Position numbers and translations under genes: made by a program. The notes beneath the pieces are model-generated. The model had not been told where the DNA came from. It saw only the letters and a program-made list of their open reading frames with translations, and did not search any database. Shown here in pieces: positions 1 to 9,665 of a stretch of DNA of 49,852 nt (position 1 is its first letter; every line of letters begins with the position of its first letter). This DNA is from CAITWF01 sp038231575. Its GTDB lineage: Bacteria; Verrucomicrobiota; Verrucomicrobiia; Opitutales; Opitutaceae. The stretch is taken from assembly GCA_038231575.1 (NCBI GenBank), contig JBBRLB010000033.1, positions 1 to 49,852 on the forward strand, read 5' to 3'.

Positions 1-1
1 C

Positions 2-1672
2 GTGATGCCCGTCTACAACACGCCCGAGAAATGGCTCGGGAAGGTCGTCGAGTCCGTCCGCGCGCAGGTCTACCAAAACTGGGAACTCTGCATCGCGGAC
101 GATGCCTCGCCCGCCGCGCACGTTCGACCGCTCCTGGAGAAACTCGCCGCGAGCGACCAGCGCATCAAGGTCACCTTCCGCGAGAAGAACGGTCACATCT
201 CCGCCGCCTCCAATTCCGCCCTCGCGCTCGCGACCGGCGAGTGGGTCGCGCTGCTCGATCATGACGACGAGCTGTCGCCGAACGCGCTGCACGAAGTCGC
301 CGCACTCCTCAACGCCCAGCCCGACACCGATCTCGTTTACAGCGATGAGGACAAAATCGACGAGGAGGGCCACCGCCACGAGCCCTACTTCAAACCCGAC
401 TGGCTGCCCGATCTGTTTCACGCGCAGAATTTCCTTTCGCACCTCACCGTCTATCGCGCGGCGCTCGTGAAGGACCTCGGCGGCTTCCGCGTGGGCTACG
501 AGGGCTCGCAAGATTGGGATCTCGCGCTCCGCGTGATTGAGAAAATCGCCGACCCGTCGCGCATCCGGCATCTGCCGAAAATTCTCTACCACTGGCGCGC
601 GATCCCCGGCTCGACCGCGATGATGCTGAGCGAGAAAAATTATCCACTCGAGGCCGCCCGCCGCGCCCTCACCGACGCCTTCGTCCGCCGCGGCGAAAAA
701 ATCACGCTGCATCACGTCCCTGGCGATCACTGGCGCGTCCAATACCCGCTGCCCCCCGAACCGCCGCTCGTCTCGCTCCTCATCCCCACGCGCAACGGCC
801 TGAAATTCCTCCAGCGCTGCGTTGACAGCATTCTCGAGAAGACGACCTACCCGAATTATGAAATCGTGATCGTCGATAACGGCTCCGACGATCCCGGCGC
901 GCTCGCCTACCTCGATTCCTTCGCGCAAAATACCAATCCGCTCCTCGCCGCCCTCAACACCCAGATCGCTTCCGGCAAGGAGGGCGCCCGCCCGCGGGTC
1001 GTCCGCGTGCTGCGCTACGAGGCGCCGTTTAATTTTTCCGCGATCAACAATTTCGCGGTGCGCGAGGCGCGCGGCGAGCTCGTCGGCCTCCTCAACAACG
1101 ATCTCGAGGTCATCACGCCCGCGTGGCTCGACGAGATGGCGACGCAGGCCTTGCGTCCCGGCGTCGGCTGCGTCGGCGCGATGCTCTACTACCCGAACGA
1201 CACCATCCAACACGCCGGCGCGATCATCGGACTCGGCGGCGTCGCCGGCCACGCGTTCCGCGATTATCCGCGCGGCACCGAGGGCAAGTTTAACCGCGCG
1301 CGCCTCGTGCAGAACTATTCCGCTGTCACCGCCGCGTGCCTCGTCGTCCGCCGTTCGATCTACGAGCAGGTCGGCGGGCTCGACGAAAAAAACCTCACGA
1401 TTGCGTTCAACGACATCGATTTCTGCCTGCGCGTCCGCGCCGCCGGTTATCGCAATCTCTGGACCCCGTTCGCCGAGCTCTACCACCACGAGTCGGTGAG
1501 CCGCGGCGCCGAGGACACGCCCGAAAAACACGAGCGCTTCCGCAACGAGGTCGAATATATGCTCAAGCGCTGGCCCGCCGAAATCCGCCACGATCCGGCC
1601 TACAACCCGAACCTCACGCTCGAGCACACCGACTTCACACTCTCCGCCCCGCCGCGCCCGTGGTCGGCGTGA
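2..1672 (+). CDS. Tandem-domain GT2 glycosyltransferase (5' truncated by window edge)
   Basis: Cytoplasmic transferase expected to add sugars from nucleotide-sugar donors to a growing polysaccharide. Two GT-A (GT2) domains are visible in tandem. The first opens with MPVYNTP at residues 2-8 and carries the metal-binding type motif LDHDDE at 85-90. The second opens with LVSLLIPTRNG near 257, has LLNNDLE near 363-369 and the acceptor-side motif FNDIDFCLRV near 468. This arrangement is typical of rhamnan/galactan-type bifunctional synthases. The first codons in the window are GTG-ATG, but the usual hydrophobic first beta-strand residues before MPVYN would lie to the left, so the true start is outside the window. 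The stop (1670-1672) overlaps a possible GTG start of the next gene. Sugar specificity cannot be read from the sequence. Confidence 0.93.
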   Translation: MMPVYNTPEKWLGKVVESVRAQVYQNWELCIADDASPAAHVRPLLEKLAASDQRIKVTFREKNGHISAASNSALALATGEWVALLDHDDELSPNALHEVAALLNAQPDTDLVYSDEDKIDEEGHRHEPYFKPDWLPDLFHAQNFLSHLTVYRAALVKDLGGFRVGYEGSQDWDLALRVIEKIADPSRIRHLPKILYHWRAIPGSTAMMLSEKNYPLEAARRALTDAFVRRGEKITLHHVPGDHWRVQYPLPPEPPLVSLLIPTRNGLKFLQRCVDSILEKTTYPNYEIVIVDNGSDDPGALAYLDSFAQNTNPLLAALNTQIASGKEGARPRVVRVLRYEAPFNFSAINNFAVREARGELVGLLNNDLEVITPAWLDEMATQALRPGVGCVGAMLYYPNDTIQHAGAIIGLGGVAGHAFRDYPRGTEGKFNRARLVQNYSAVTAACLVVRRSIYEQVGGLDEKNLTIAFNDIDFCLRVRAAGYRNLWTPFAELYHHESVSRGAEDTPEKHERFRNEVEYMLKRWPAEIRHDPAYNPNLTLEHTDFTLSAPPRPWSA

Positions 1673-1692
1673 GTCAGCCGCCGCGCCGCACG

Positions 1693-2655
1693 ATGCCGAA
1701 CCCCCTTCCAGACGAAGCGCGCCCGAACATCACGGCCGGTTGCGTGATCGAGGAATTTTTTGTGCTGCGCGATGTGCTCTTCGTCCGCGGCTTCGTGCAA
1801 CGCCGGTTCGACGCCAACCCGCGCGTCGCCGTGCGGCTCTGGGACGGCCTGCTGCACGCCGTCGTCGCCGTCACCGATCACCTGAAGCCATCCGACGCCG
1901 ATCGCTGGTCGTTTAATTTTTCGTTCGGCTTGCCGGTGCGTCCCACCGTCGAGCAAGTCGGGAAAATCCGGCTCGTCTTCGACTACGAGGACGCCCGCTT
2001 CGAACTCGCCACGCCCGCGCGCGACGCGCTCGCGCAGGATAAATTCCTCTCGAGCGAGGAAGGCTTTTGGTCCGCCGTGCACGCCCATCCCACCGCGCGC
2101 GTCCTCGAAATCGGCTCGCGCGCCCGCTCGGGCATCAACCGCCGCGGCTTGTTTCCCGCGACGTGCGACTACACCGGCTTCGACATTCTCGCCGGGGAAA
2201 ACGTCAACGTCGTCGGCGACGCCCATGCGTTGTCGCGCGTCCTCCCGGCGAATCATTTCGACTTCGTCTTTTCGGTCTCCGTCTGGGAACACCTCGCGAT
2301 GCCGTGGCTCGTGTCCCTCGAACTCAACCGAGTCATGAAGCCCGGCGGCCTCGCAATGATCAACACACACCAGTCGTGGCCCGTGCACGAGGCGCCGTGG
2401 GATTATTTCCGCTTCTCCGACTACGCCTGGGATCCACTCTTCAACGCCGCCACCGGCTTCGAGATCGTCACGCGCGGGATGGGCGCGCCGTGCATCATGG
2501 GCTCGTCGCTGTTCAACCCCGCGCTGCATGGCGAGGGCATCGAGTGGCACTACGGCTATCTCGCGACGCGCGTCGTCGTGAGAAAAACCTCCGAGACCAC
2601 CCTCACCTGGCCCGTCGATCCCGCGATCGTCGCCAAGGGCAACTACCCGCACTGA
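1693..2655 (+). CDS. Class I SAM-dependent methyltransferase
   Basis: Predicted to transfer a methyl group from S-adenosylmethionine, probably to a glycan or nucleotide sugar given its position behind a glycosyltransferase. The Rossmann SAM-binding motif I is RVLEIGSRARSG near residue 136, followed by an acidic beta-2 end (YTGFDI) and the late motif KPGGLAMINTH near 215. The first ~125 residues form a separate beta-rich segment that I do not recognise. I chose ATG 1693; an in-frame GTG at 1669 that overlaps the upstream TGA (GTGA) is an alternative and would imply translational coupling. The open frame reaches further upstream but only as a shadow of the GT2 gene. It lies 16 bases ahead of another methyltransferase gene. 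Confidence 0.85.
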   Translation: MPNPLPDEARPNITAGCVIEEFFVLRDVLFVRGFVQRRFDANPRVAVRLWDGLLHAVVAVTDHLKPSDADRWSFNFSFGLPVRPTVEQVGKIRLVFDYEDARFELATPARDALAQDKFLSSEEGFWSAVHAHPTARVLEIGSRARSGINRRGLFPATCDYTGFDILAGENVNVVGDAHALSRVLPANHFDFVFSVSVWEHLAMPWLVSLELNRVMKPGGLAMINTHQSWPVHEAPWDYFRFSDYAWDPLFNAATGFEIVTRGMGAPCIMGSSLFNPALHGEGIEWHYGYLATRVVVRKTSETTLTWPVDPAIVAKGNYPH

Positions 2656-2671
2656 GCCCGCGCCGTTGTCC

Positions 2672-3469
2672 ATGACCCACGAGGAAAAAGTCGCCCGCTG
2701 GATCGGGCCGGGAAAAATTGGCGTCGAGATCGGCGCGTTCAAGTCGCCCGTCCCCGGCCTCGACCCGCAACCGATCTATGTGGATCGGTTTCGCGATTAT
2801 GCCGGCGAACGCTGCCTCGCCGATTACTATGGCGACGCCACCGAGCTGCCGTTCCGCGACAACTCCCTCGACTACGTCATCACCTCGCACGTCCTCGAGC
2901 ACGTCGCGAACCCCGTCAAGGCGCTCGCCGAGTGGTATCGCGTGCTGCGGCCCGGCGGCGTGATCTACTGCCTCGTGCCCGATCGGCGCTTCACGTGGGA
3001 CCACGGGCGCGCCTTGAGCACCGTCGATCACCTGCTCGATGATTACATGCGCGGCACGACCGTCAGCGACGGCACGCACATCAACGATTTTGTCGACGGC
3101 GTGGACTGGTCCACCTACAGCCCGGCGACGCCACCGGCCGAGGTGCCGGCGAAGAAAATAGAGCTGAAGGAAATCTATCACAGCGCCGTCAACTCCGGCA
3201 ACGAGATCAACATTCACTTCCACGTCTTCGAGCCGTCAAACCTCCTTGCGCTCTTCGAGACGCTCCGCCTGGGCCCGCGGCACCGCTTCGTCTGGCAGGT
3301 CGTCGATCAAGCCGAGCGTTTCCCGGCGAACAACCCGATCGGTTTTCTCGCCGTCGTGCAGGTCGAGAAAACGTGGAGCGATCGGGTGGCGGGGTGGCTC
3401 AACCGTCGCCGTTCCCAGCGCGACCCTCGCGCCATTGTGCTCCCGACCGCCAGGCCGTTCGATCCGTGA
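2672..3469 (+). CDS. Class I SAM-dependent methyltransferase
   Basis: Small cytoplasmic methyltransferase of 265 residues. Motif I is GVEIGAFKSPVPG near residues 16-28, in the variant form (acidic Glu followed by Gly-Ala) seen in methyltransferases of polysaccharide clusters. VITSHVLEHVANP near 69 and RPGGVIYCLVPDRR near 92 are the motif II/III region. ATG 2672 is preferred over the in-frame TTG at 2666. It follows the previous methyltransferase by 16 bases and is probably cotranscribed. The C-terminal third (after about 150) is variable and probably sets the substrate, which I cannot name. Confidence 0.85.
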   Translation: MTHEEKVARWIGPGKIGVEIGAFKSPVPGLDPQPIYVDRFRDYAGERCLADYYGDATELPFRDNSLDYVITSHVLEHVANPVKALAEWYRVLRPGGVIYCLVPDRRFTWDHGRALSTVDHLLDDYMRGTTVSDGTHINDFVDGVDWSTYSPATPPAEVPAKKIELKEIYHSAVNSGNEINIHFHVFEPSNLLALFETLRLGPRHRFVWQVVDQAERFPANNPIGFLAVVQVEKTWSDRVAGWLNRRRSQRDPRAIVLPTARPFDP

Positions 3470-3491
3470 GCGGCCGTCCGCGGCTCCTGCG

Positions 3492-5399
3492 ATGAAGAAA
3501 CTTTTCCTCGGCTTGCTTCCGCTCGCGTGGCCGGTCTGCCTGTTCGTCCTTGTCGTCGGCGCGCACTGGGCCGCCGTCGATAAATTCGCCTCCGACATCC
3601 CGAACTGGGATCAGTGGGACGCCGAGGGCCTCAACCTCCTCGCTCCCTGGTTCGAGCACGATCATTTCGTGGCGCACCTGTTTCAACCGCACAACGAGCA
3701 CCGCGTCGTCGTCACGAAATTGCAGAACCTCGTGCTGACGCTGGCGAACGGCCAGTGGGACGCGCGGCTCGAGTGTGTCTTCAACGCCGCGCTGCACGCC
3801 GCGCTCGCCGTGGCGTTCTGGATCGTCGGTTGTCGCTGGCTGAAAGGTGCGCGGGGGACCGCGCCGGCGCTCCTTCACGCCGCGCTCTTCCTCGCCCTCG
3901 CCGGGCTCTTCGCCGCACCCGTCGCCTGGCAAAACATTCTCGGCGGCTTTCACTCCCAGCAATACTGGCTCCTGCTGCTGTCGTTTGCCGCGATGATCCT
4001 CCTGCCGTTTGCGCCGAAGTGGAGCGGGTCGTGGTGGGCGGGCGCGCTCGCCGCGATCCTCGCGCTGTTCACGATGGGCTCGGGATTTTTTGCCGCGCTC
4101 GCCGTGTTGGGCGTCATCGGGTTTCGTTGGGCGGTTCGCGACACGAAGTCCCGCGCCAGCTGGCCCACGCTCGCCTTGACGCTCGCGCTCGTCGCCATCG
4201 GCTGGCTCACGCGCGTCGAGGTGGATTATCACCAAACGCTGAAGGCGAAGACCGCGTCGGATTTTTTTCTCTCGCTGGTGCACAGCCTGCAATGGCCCGC
4301 GCCGCGTGCCTATAGCTGGCTCGCCGCCGTGCTGTGGCTGCCGTGGCTGGCGGTCGTCGGGCGCGTCCTTCGCACCCCGCGCGACAATCCGATCGCGCTC
4401 ACGCTCGCCGGGCTGGGCGGATGGGTGTTCGCGCAAATCGTCGCGACCGCCTATGCGCGGGGCGCAGGCGGAGACTATCCGGCGTCGCGCTACATGGACA
4501 CGCTCGCGTTTGGCATCGCTGCCAACGCCCTCGCGCTCGGCTGGCTGCTCGTCTCCGCCCCGCCCTCGCGTTTCCTAAACATCGCCCGGGGCACTTTCGG
4601 CGTCGCGTGGCTCGGCGTTCTCGCCTGGGGCGTCTACGATCTGGGTCATCTCGCGATCGCCGTCGAGATGCCGGATGTGAAACGATTTTATGTGAAAGCC
4701 GAGGCACACATGCGCGGCTATCTCGCGACGAACAACCCGGCGCAACTCGCGTTTCCCGACATCCCTTATCCCAGCGCCGCCAGCCTGCTCGAGCGCCTCG
4801 ATCATCCGAGCCTGACGGCGCTCATGCCGGTGAGCATCCGCGCGCCACTGGCGATGAAACCCGCCCGTCCCGGCCCGGCGTTTGTGGGCAACCGCGCCTC
4901 GCAACTGCTGCTCGACTCCGCGCCGCGCCGCGGCCTCTCGCCCGACACGGGCGCACTCCCGTCGCTCGAGAGCTGGGGTTCGTTTGCGGCCAACGGCGCC
5001 GCCTCCCAGGGCGAATGGATCAGCGCGCCGATCGACGCGCCGCTGGGCGGCTGGTTGAAATTTGAAACCGCCGGCGACGTGGGCCGCGAGGGCGTGGCGC
5101 TCGAACTGCGCGACGCCGCCACGCGCGCCCTGCTGGCCACCGTCGCGCCGAGCAAGACCCCCGGCGATTCGTGGCGCGCGGCCTATGTGCCGGCGCCGCG
5201 GGTGCCCTTCGTGGTCGTCGCGCGCGACGACAGCGCCGTTCACTGGCTCGCGTTTGGTGCGCCAGTGGAAATGGGCACGCTTTCCTACCTCGCGTGGCAG
5301 TGCGCCAAAAACGGCTGGCTCATCTTCGAACTTACCGCGGGCGCCACCCTGCTGCTCGGCCTGGCCGCCCTCGTCGCCCGTCGCGGGCCCGCGGCATAA
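3492..5399 (+). CDS. Polytopic membrane protein, GT-C-like, function unknown
   Basis: Inner-membrane protein of 635 residues. The N-terminus (MKKLFLGLLPLAWPVCLF) is a first membrane segment, followed by a soluble loop with several acidic and His residues (NWDQWDAEG, FEHDHFVAH, PHNEHR). An acidic patch in the first periplasmic loop is what GT-C lipid-linked-sugar transferases use for catalysis, so that is the most likely class, but no family signature is certain. About ten further hydrophobic segments fill residues ~90-400. A soluble beta-rich region (~500-600, beginning near EWISAPIDAPLGG) precedes one last membrane helix at the C-terminus. I chose ATG 3492, 22 bases after the methyltransferase stop; the longer open frame upstream overlaps that gene. 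Confidence 0.7.
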   Translation: MKKLFLGLLPLAWPVCLFVLVVGAHWAAVDKFASDIPNWDQWDAEGLNLLAPWFEHDHFVAHLFQPHNEHRVVVTKLQNLVLTLANGQWDARLECVFNAALHAALAVAFWIVGCRWLKGARGTAPALLHAALFLALAGLFAAPVAWQNILGGFHSQQYWLLLLSFAAMILLPFAPKWSGSWWAGALAAILALFTMGSGFFAALAVLGVIGFRWAVRDTKSRASWPTLALTLALVAIGWLTRVEVDYHQTLKAKTASDFFLSLVHSLQWPAPRAYSWLAAVLWLPWLAVVGRVLRTPRDNPIALTLAGLGGWVFAQIVATAYARGAGGDYPASRYMDTLAFGIAANALALGWLLVSAPPSRFLNIARGTFGVAWLGVLAWGVYDLGHLAIAVEMPDVKRFYVKAEAHMRGYLATNNPAQLAFPDIPYPSAASLLERLDHPSLTALMPVSIRAPLAMKPARPGPAFVGNRASQLLLDSAPRRGLSPDTGALPSLESWGSFAANGAASQGEWISAPIDAPLGGWLKFETAGDVGREGVALELRDAATRALLATVAPSKTPGDSWRAAYVPAPRVPFVVVARDDSAVHWLAFGAPVEMGTLSYLAWQCAKNGWLIFELTAGATLLLGLAALVARRGPAA

Positions 5400-5445
5400 A
5401 GCCTTGTCGCGCCGCGTTTGTTTCCCCGACACTCCGCGCTTCCGC

Positions 5446-8400
5446 ATGAAGTTTTTCACGTTCCCGGCCCTGCTCGCCGCCGCCCTGTTCAGCGCGGTGG
5501 TCGTCATTCCGTTTCTGCCGCTGACGCGCAACACCGAGGGCGTTTTCTCCGTCGAGGCCCGCCTGGCTTCTTCGACGGCGGGAAACGTGCAAATTTATTA
5601 CGACACCGGCTCGGGCCTACGTGAATACGATTCGGTGCGTCTTTCGCTCGCGGCCAGCGAGACCCCACGACTCTACCGGCTGTCGCTGCCGCAAGGCCGC
5701 TACAGCTTCCTGCGTTTCGATCCCATCGATCGGCCTGGCACCGTGATCGTCCAGTCGCTCCGCGTGGTCGCGCAAAGCGGGCGCGTCGTCCGCACGATTG
5801 CGTTGTCCGAGCTGCGCGCGATCCACGAGGTCGCCTCGCTGCAGATGCGCGAGGGCGGCCTCGCGGTCGTCGGCGAATCCGGCAAAAACGATCCGCAGCT
5901 CTGGGTGGATTTCGCGCCACCGCTCGAGGTCCGCGCCACCCGCGGCGAGCTCACCGCCGGCTTTTTCCCGCACGCGCTGGGCGTGTTCGTCGCGCTGGCC
6001 GCCGCACTCTTCGCGCTGGATCGCCTGCCCCGGCTTCGCCACGGCGTGGCCGCGCTGGCGGGCCGCGTCGCCGCTAAACCCGGCCGCGCCATCACGATCG
6101 TCGCGGCGATCGCCGTGATCGCGAGCGCGTATCCCGTGATTTTTCTCGGCAAGAGTTATGTGTCGCCGAACTTCGGCACGTCGCTGCTCTACGACGGTTT
6201 TCCCACGCTGCCCGGCTCGAAGGACAATGTGTTCGTGAACAACCGCGGCTCCGACGTCGGCGCGATCATGTGGGCGCACGTGCCTTATTCGTTTGTGCAG
6301 CACCGGGCGCTGCTGGCCGGCGAGCTGCCGCTCTGGAACCGCTACAATTCCGCCGGCTCGCCCCTGCTCGGCCAGGGCCAGTCGATGTTCGGTGATCCGC
6401 TGCATTTCCTCGTCGTGCTTGCGAACGGCGCCGCGTGGGCGTGGGACGTAAAATTCCTCGTCGCGAAAGGGCTGTTCGCGATCGCGCTCGGCCTGATCGT
6501 GTTCGCGATCACGCGGCACTTGGGCGCGGCGCTGCTCGTGTCGATCGCGGCGCCCTTCATCGGGTTTTTCGTCTACCGGATCAATCATCCGGCTTTTTTC
6601 AGCATGTGCTATGCGCCGTGGGTGCTCTACTGCTGGGTGCGCGTGACCCAGGCCGCGACCGCGCGCGCGAGCGCCCTGTGGGCGGCCGGGCTCATCGTGG
6701 CCAACGCCGCGCTGATGAACAGCGGCACCGCCAAGGAAGCCTACATGCTGCTGCTCACGCTGAATTTTTCCGGCGCGTGCGTGCTGCTCTTCTCCGCCGC
6801 GCCCTGGCGCGAGCGGCTCGCGAAATTCGCCGGGCTCGCGTGGGCCGGGGTCTTGTTCGCGCTGCTCACCGCGCCGATCTGGGCGACGTTCCTGCATACG
6901 CTCGCCAACGCGCAGACGGCCTACGACGCCGCAAGTGCCTACCAAATCCAGCCGTCGCAACTGCTGGGGTTGTTCGACGAAGCGTTTTACCGGCCGCTGA
7001 GCGAGGGCAATTACGTTTTCAATCCGTCGCTCAATTTCCTGCTCCTGCTCGGGCTGCTTTATTTTCTCGCGACGCTGCGGCTCCAATTCGCCAACCGCAT
7101 TGCGCTCGCGCTGGCGATCACCTCGCTGGTGCCGTTCGGCTTCGCCTTCGGCCTGGTGCCGCCGCAGTGGATCATGGCGGTGCCGTTTTTGTCCAACGTC
7201 GCGCACATCGACAACACCTTCTCCTGCGCGACGATCATCCTGTGGTCCATCCTTGCGGGCGTGGGCTTCGCGGCCGCCGCGCAACGGCTCCGCTCGCCCG
7301 AGGGCCGGCACGATCTCGTGGTGGCGGCCGTGCTGTTGTTCGGCCTGGTTTTCGCGTGGATCGGTTTTCGCCAGTCGGCGCACCGCATTCTTTTTGGCGC
7401 GGTGCGGACGTTCTTCACCCTGCGACCCGGCCAGGTGATTCCCGTCGATCCTTTCATCTGGGCCTATCTGGTGGCGCTGCTCGCGGCCGTGCTGGGGCTC
7501 GCGGCCGTCGTGCGGCGCGCGTTTGTTCGCGGAGCGCTCACCGCGGCGGTGGGCGTGCTCGTCGGGTTGTGCGCCATCGTGATGCTGTGGCGGCAGGGGC
7601 TGCAGGCGAGCGCGGTGGGCTTCGAGGACTACGTGGTGCGGCCGCCGTCGCGCGTCGATTTTCACGCGCAGTCGGAAGCCGTCACCCTGCTGCAATCCAC
7701 GCAAAAAGCGACGCCGTCGCGCGGCTACGGCTTGCACGGGAATTTCTACCCCGGCTGGACCAGCGCCTACGCCCTCGAAACGATCAACAGCCCCGATGCG
7801 GTGACGAACCGCTGGATGAACGAGCTGATCGCCGCCTGGGGCATCCAGCGCCCGTGGGGCTGGGATCTCACCGTCGCGCCCGAGGATTTGCCGGCCACCA
7901 AGCCGTTTTTCGACGCGCTCAACGTCCGCTACTATCTCGATCTCCACAGCGACCAGGGTCTGATGGGCCGGGCGCTGAAGCTCGTCCAGACCGCCGACCT
8001 CGACGTCTACGAGAGTCCCACCGTCTGGCCGCGTGCGTTCTTCACCAACCGGCTTGAAATCTACGACGAGACCGGCGGCTTCGTCAACGCGCTGCGCACG
8101 GGCGATGGCCAACCGTTCGCCGCCGCCCAGCGCAGCCAGCTCACCGAGGACCGCGCGCTGCTCGGCCTCCCACGCGGACTCATTGGCCGCACCATCGCGG
8201 CGGCGACCAATTACCGACTGACGGAAAACACGACGTCGTTCGATGTTCACGCGGACGGGCCCGGCGTAGTCGTGCTGAATGAAACGTTCTGGCCCGGCGA
8301 TTTCCGCGCCGAGGTCAACGGCAAGAAGGCCGCCGTGCTGCGCATGAATCACGCGTTCCGCGCCGTGCTCCTCGACACCGCCGGCGATTATCACGTGACC

Positions 8401-8529
8401 TTCCGCTGCGTGCCAAAAAATTTCCCGCGCAATCTCCTGCTCTGCGGCGTCGGCGCCGCGCTGCTCCTGGGCTCGCTCGGGCTTGCGTGTCGAGGTCGGG
8501 CTGGCTTGAGCCCGCCCCTTCGAACCTAA
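5446..8529 (+). CDS. YfhO-like large membrane protein
   Basis: Inner-membrane protein of 1027 residues resembling the YfhO family, whose members are large GT-C-like proteins linked in several bacteria to glycosylation of cell-envelope polymers. After one N-terminal membrane segment comes a periplasmic beta domain (~30-180), then about a dozen membrane helices (~190-730). A large C-terminal periplasmic domain contains the stretch VVVLNETFWPGDFRAEVNG (near residue 942), characteristic of YfhO C-termini, and a last helix. The first loop of the helical part has ...WNRYNSAGSPLLGQGQ..., also a YfhO-like feature. ATG 5446 is chosen 46 bases after the previous gene; the longer frame overlaps it. The last ~12 codons (CRGRAGLSPPLRT) are encoded by an intergenic-type hairpin repeat. 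Confidence 0.8.
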   Translation: MKFFTFPALLAAALFSAVVVIPFLPLTRNTEGVFSVEARLASSTAGNVQIYYDTGSGLREYDSVRLSLAASETPRLYRLSLPQGRYSFLRFDPIDRPGTVIVQSLRVVAQSGRVVRTIALSELRAIHEVASLQMREGGLAVVGESGKNDPQLWVDFAPPLEVRATRGELTAGFFPHALGVFVALAAALFALDRLPRLRHGVAALAGRVAAKPGRAITIVAAIAVIASAYPVIFLGKSYVSPNFGTSLLYDGFPTLPGSKDNVFVNNRGSDVGAIMWAHVPYSFVQHRALLAGELPLWNRYNSAGSPLLGQGQSMFGDPLHFLVVLANGAAWAWDVKFLVAKGLFAIALGLIVFAITRHLGAALLVSIAAPFIGFFVYRINHPAFFSMCYAPWVLYCWVRVTQAATARASALWAAGLIVANAALMNSGTAKEAYMLLLTLNFSGACVLLFSAAPWRERLAKFAGLAWAGVLFALLTAPIWATFLHTLANAQTAYDAASAYQIQPSQLLGLFDEAFYRPLSEGNYVFNPSLNFLLLLGLLYFLATLRLQFANRIALALAITSLVPFGFAFGLVPPQWIMAVPFLSNVAHIDNTFSCATIILWSILAGVGFAAAAQRLRSPEGRHDLVVAAVLLFGLVFAWIGFRQSAHRILFGAVRTFFTLRPGQVIPVDPFIWAYLVALLAAVLGLAAVVRRAFVRGALTAAVGVLVGLCAIVMLWRQGLQASAVGFEDYVVRPPSRVDFHAQSEAVTLLQSTQKATPSRGYGLHGNFYPGWTSAYALETINSPDAVTNRWMNELIAAWGIQRPWGWDLTVAPEDLPATKPFFDALNVRYYLDLHSDQGLMGRALKLVQTADLDVYESPTVWPRAFFTNRLEIYDETGGFVNALRTGDGQPFAAAQRSQLTEDRALLGLPRGLIGRTIAAATNYRLTENTTSFDVHADGPGVVVLNETFWPGDFRAEVNGKKAAVLRMNHAFRAVLLDTAGDYHVTFRCVPKNFPRNLLLCGVGAALLLGSLGLACRGRAGLSPPLRT

Positions 8530-8660
8530 ACCAATTTGACCGCAGATTACCCGGATGGCGCGGATGAAGCCGGAGTGGCTTGGAAATTATCCACCCGATC
8601 GGCAAACCGCGGTTAAAAATCCGTCCGCGTCCCGAGCGGGCTGAAGCCCGCGATCCTCCG
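8497..8660 (+). repeat. Intergenic hairpin repeats between the YfhO-like gene and the methyltransferase
   Basis: This stretch covers the last codons of the YfhO-like gene and most of the 188-base gap after it. It holds one hairpin with arms CGGGCT (8497-8502) and AGCCCG (8509-8514), and another perfect one, GCGGGCTGAAGCCCGC (8636-8651). Between them lies a low-complexity stretch built on GCGGAT/ATCCG words. Neither hairpin is followed by a T-run, so they do not look like intrinsic terminators; they look like dispersed REP-type elements. No gene is visible here. Confidence 0.55.
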
Positions 8661-8717
8661 CGATGGCTAAATTTTGGCGCGACAACCCCCGATCGGGCCT
8701 CTTTGCTGGGCCCTTTC

Positions 8718-9626
8718 ATGTCCGCCGCCAGTTCCAGCGCACGCGTCCTCATCACCTCCTGCCCCGTCTGTGGCGGCGGGGATTTTCGTCCGCTCATGCA
8801 GGTTGGGCCGCATCCCGTGCTGCAATGCCGCGCGTGCGGACTCGGCCTCACCAATCCCCAGCCGAGCGACGCTGAGCTGGGCGAAATCTACGGGCCGGAC
8901 TACGTGCTCGCCGACGAGAGCAACCCGGCGGCGGCGGCAATGGTGCTCCGCTCGAAACGCGCGACCGCCGATCGCTACCTCGATTTGCTCGCGCAAGCCG
9001 GCGTGCCCGCACGCGGCCAGTTGCTCGAAATCGGTTGCGGCGCCGGAAACTTTCTCGTGCGCGCGGCCGACCGCGGATTCGACGTGACCGGCCTCGAGTA
9101 TTCGCCCTACGCCGCGGAGCGCGCGAAAAAGAATCTTAACGGCCGCGGCCGCGTGCGCGTCGGCGAAATCGCCCTGTTCGCCGATCAACACGACGCCTAC
9201 GACGTGTGCGTGCTCTGCGACGTGATCGAACACGTGCGACATCCCGCTGAGTTCGTGCGGCAAATCCTGCGGCTGCTGCGCCCCGGCGGCGCCCTACTCG
9301 TCGTTACGCCGAGCCTTGACTCGTGGTCGGCTCGCGTCCTCGGCTCGCGCTGGATGGAATACAAGGCCGAGCATCTCTACTATTTCACGCGCGCGACGAT
9401 CACGCGGCAGCTCGAGGGCGCCGGCTACACCGACATCACGCTGCGCTCGGGCGTCAAAAAACTGAGCCTCGATTACGTCGGCGCGCATTTCGACAAATAC
9501 CCCGTGGCCGGCATCACCCAGACGCTGCGTCTCTCCCGCGCCATCACGCCGCGCAGCCTGCGCGAGCACTTGTTTTCGGTCGTCGCGAGCGGGCTCGTGG
9601 CGATCGGCCGCAAGCGGGTCGGCTGA
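8718..9626 (+). CDS. Zinc-ribbon class I SAM methyltransferase
   Basis: Methyltransferase of 302 residues. The N-terminus carries a zinc ribbon, C15-x2-C18 and C37-x2-C40 (CPVC ... CRAC), then GLGLTNPQPS, a layout common in methyltransferases of O-antigen and capsule clusters. SAM-binding motif I is LLEIGCGAGNF near residue 102. CDVIEHVRHP and LRPGGALLVVTP supply the later motifs near 170-195. The C-terminal ~100 residues are basic and may contact the membrane or substrate. ATG 8718 is chosen; the open frame extends upstream into repeat sequence that is unlikely to be coding. The likely role is modification of a lipid-linked or nucleotide sugar; the exact target is unknown. Confidence 0.87.
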   Translation: MSAASSSARVLITSCPVCGGGDFRPLMQVGPHPVLQCRACGLGLTNPQPSDAELGEIYGPDYVLADESNPAAAAMVLRSKRATADRYLDLLAQAGVPARGQLLEIGCGAGNFLVRAADRGFDVTGLEYSPYAAERAKKNLNGRGRVRVGEIALFADQHDAYDVCVLCDVIEHVRHPAEFVRQILRLLRPGGALLVVTPSLDSWSARVLGSRWMEYKAEHLYYFTRATITRQLEGAGYTDITLRSGVKKLSLDYVGAHFDKYPVAGITQTLRLSRAITPRSLREHLFSVVASGLVAIGRKRVG

Positions 9627-9665
9627 AACCCCTTCCTGTGTCACCCGCCCTTTCATTCTCAACGC

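Noticed and set aside
5617..8394. 925-codon open frame on the minus strand opposite the YfhO-like gene
   Set aside because: It is low in hydrophobic clusters, full of Arg/Gln/Glu/Pro, and lies entirely antisense to a recognisable gene; long antisense frames are expected at this GC content.
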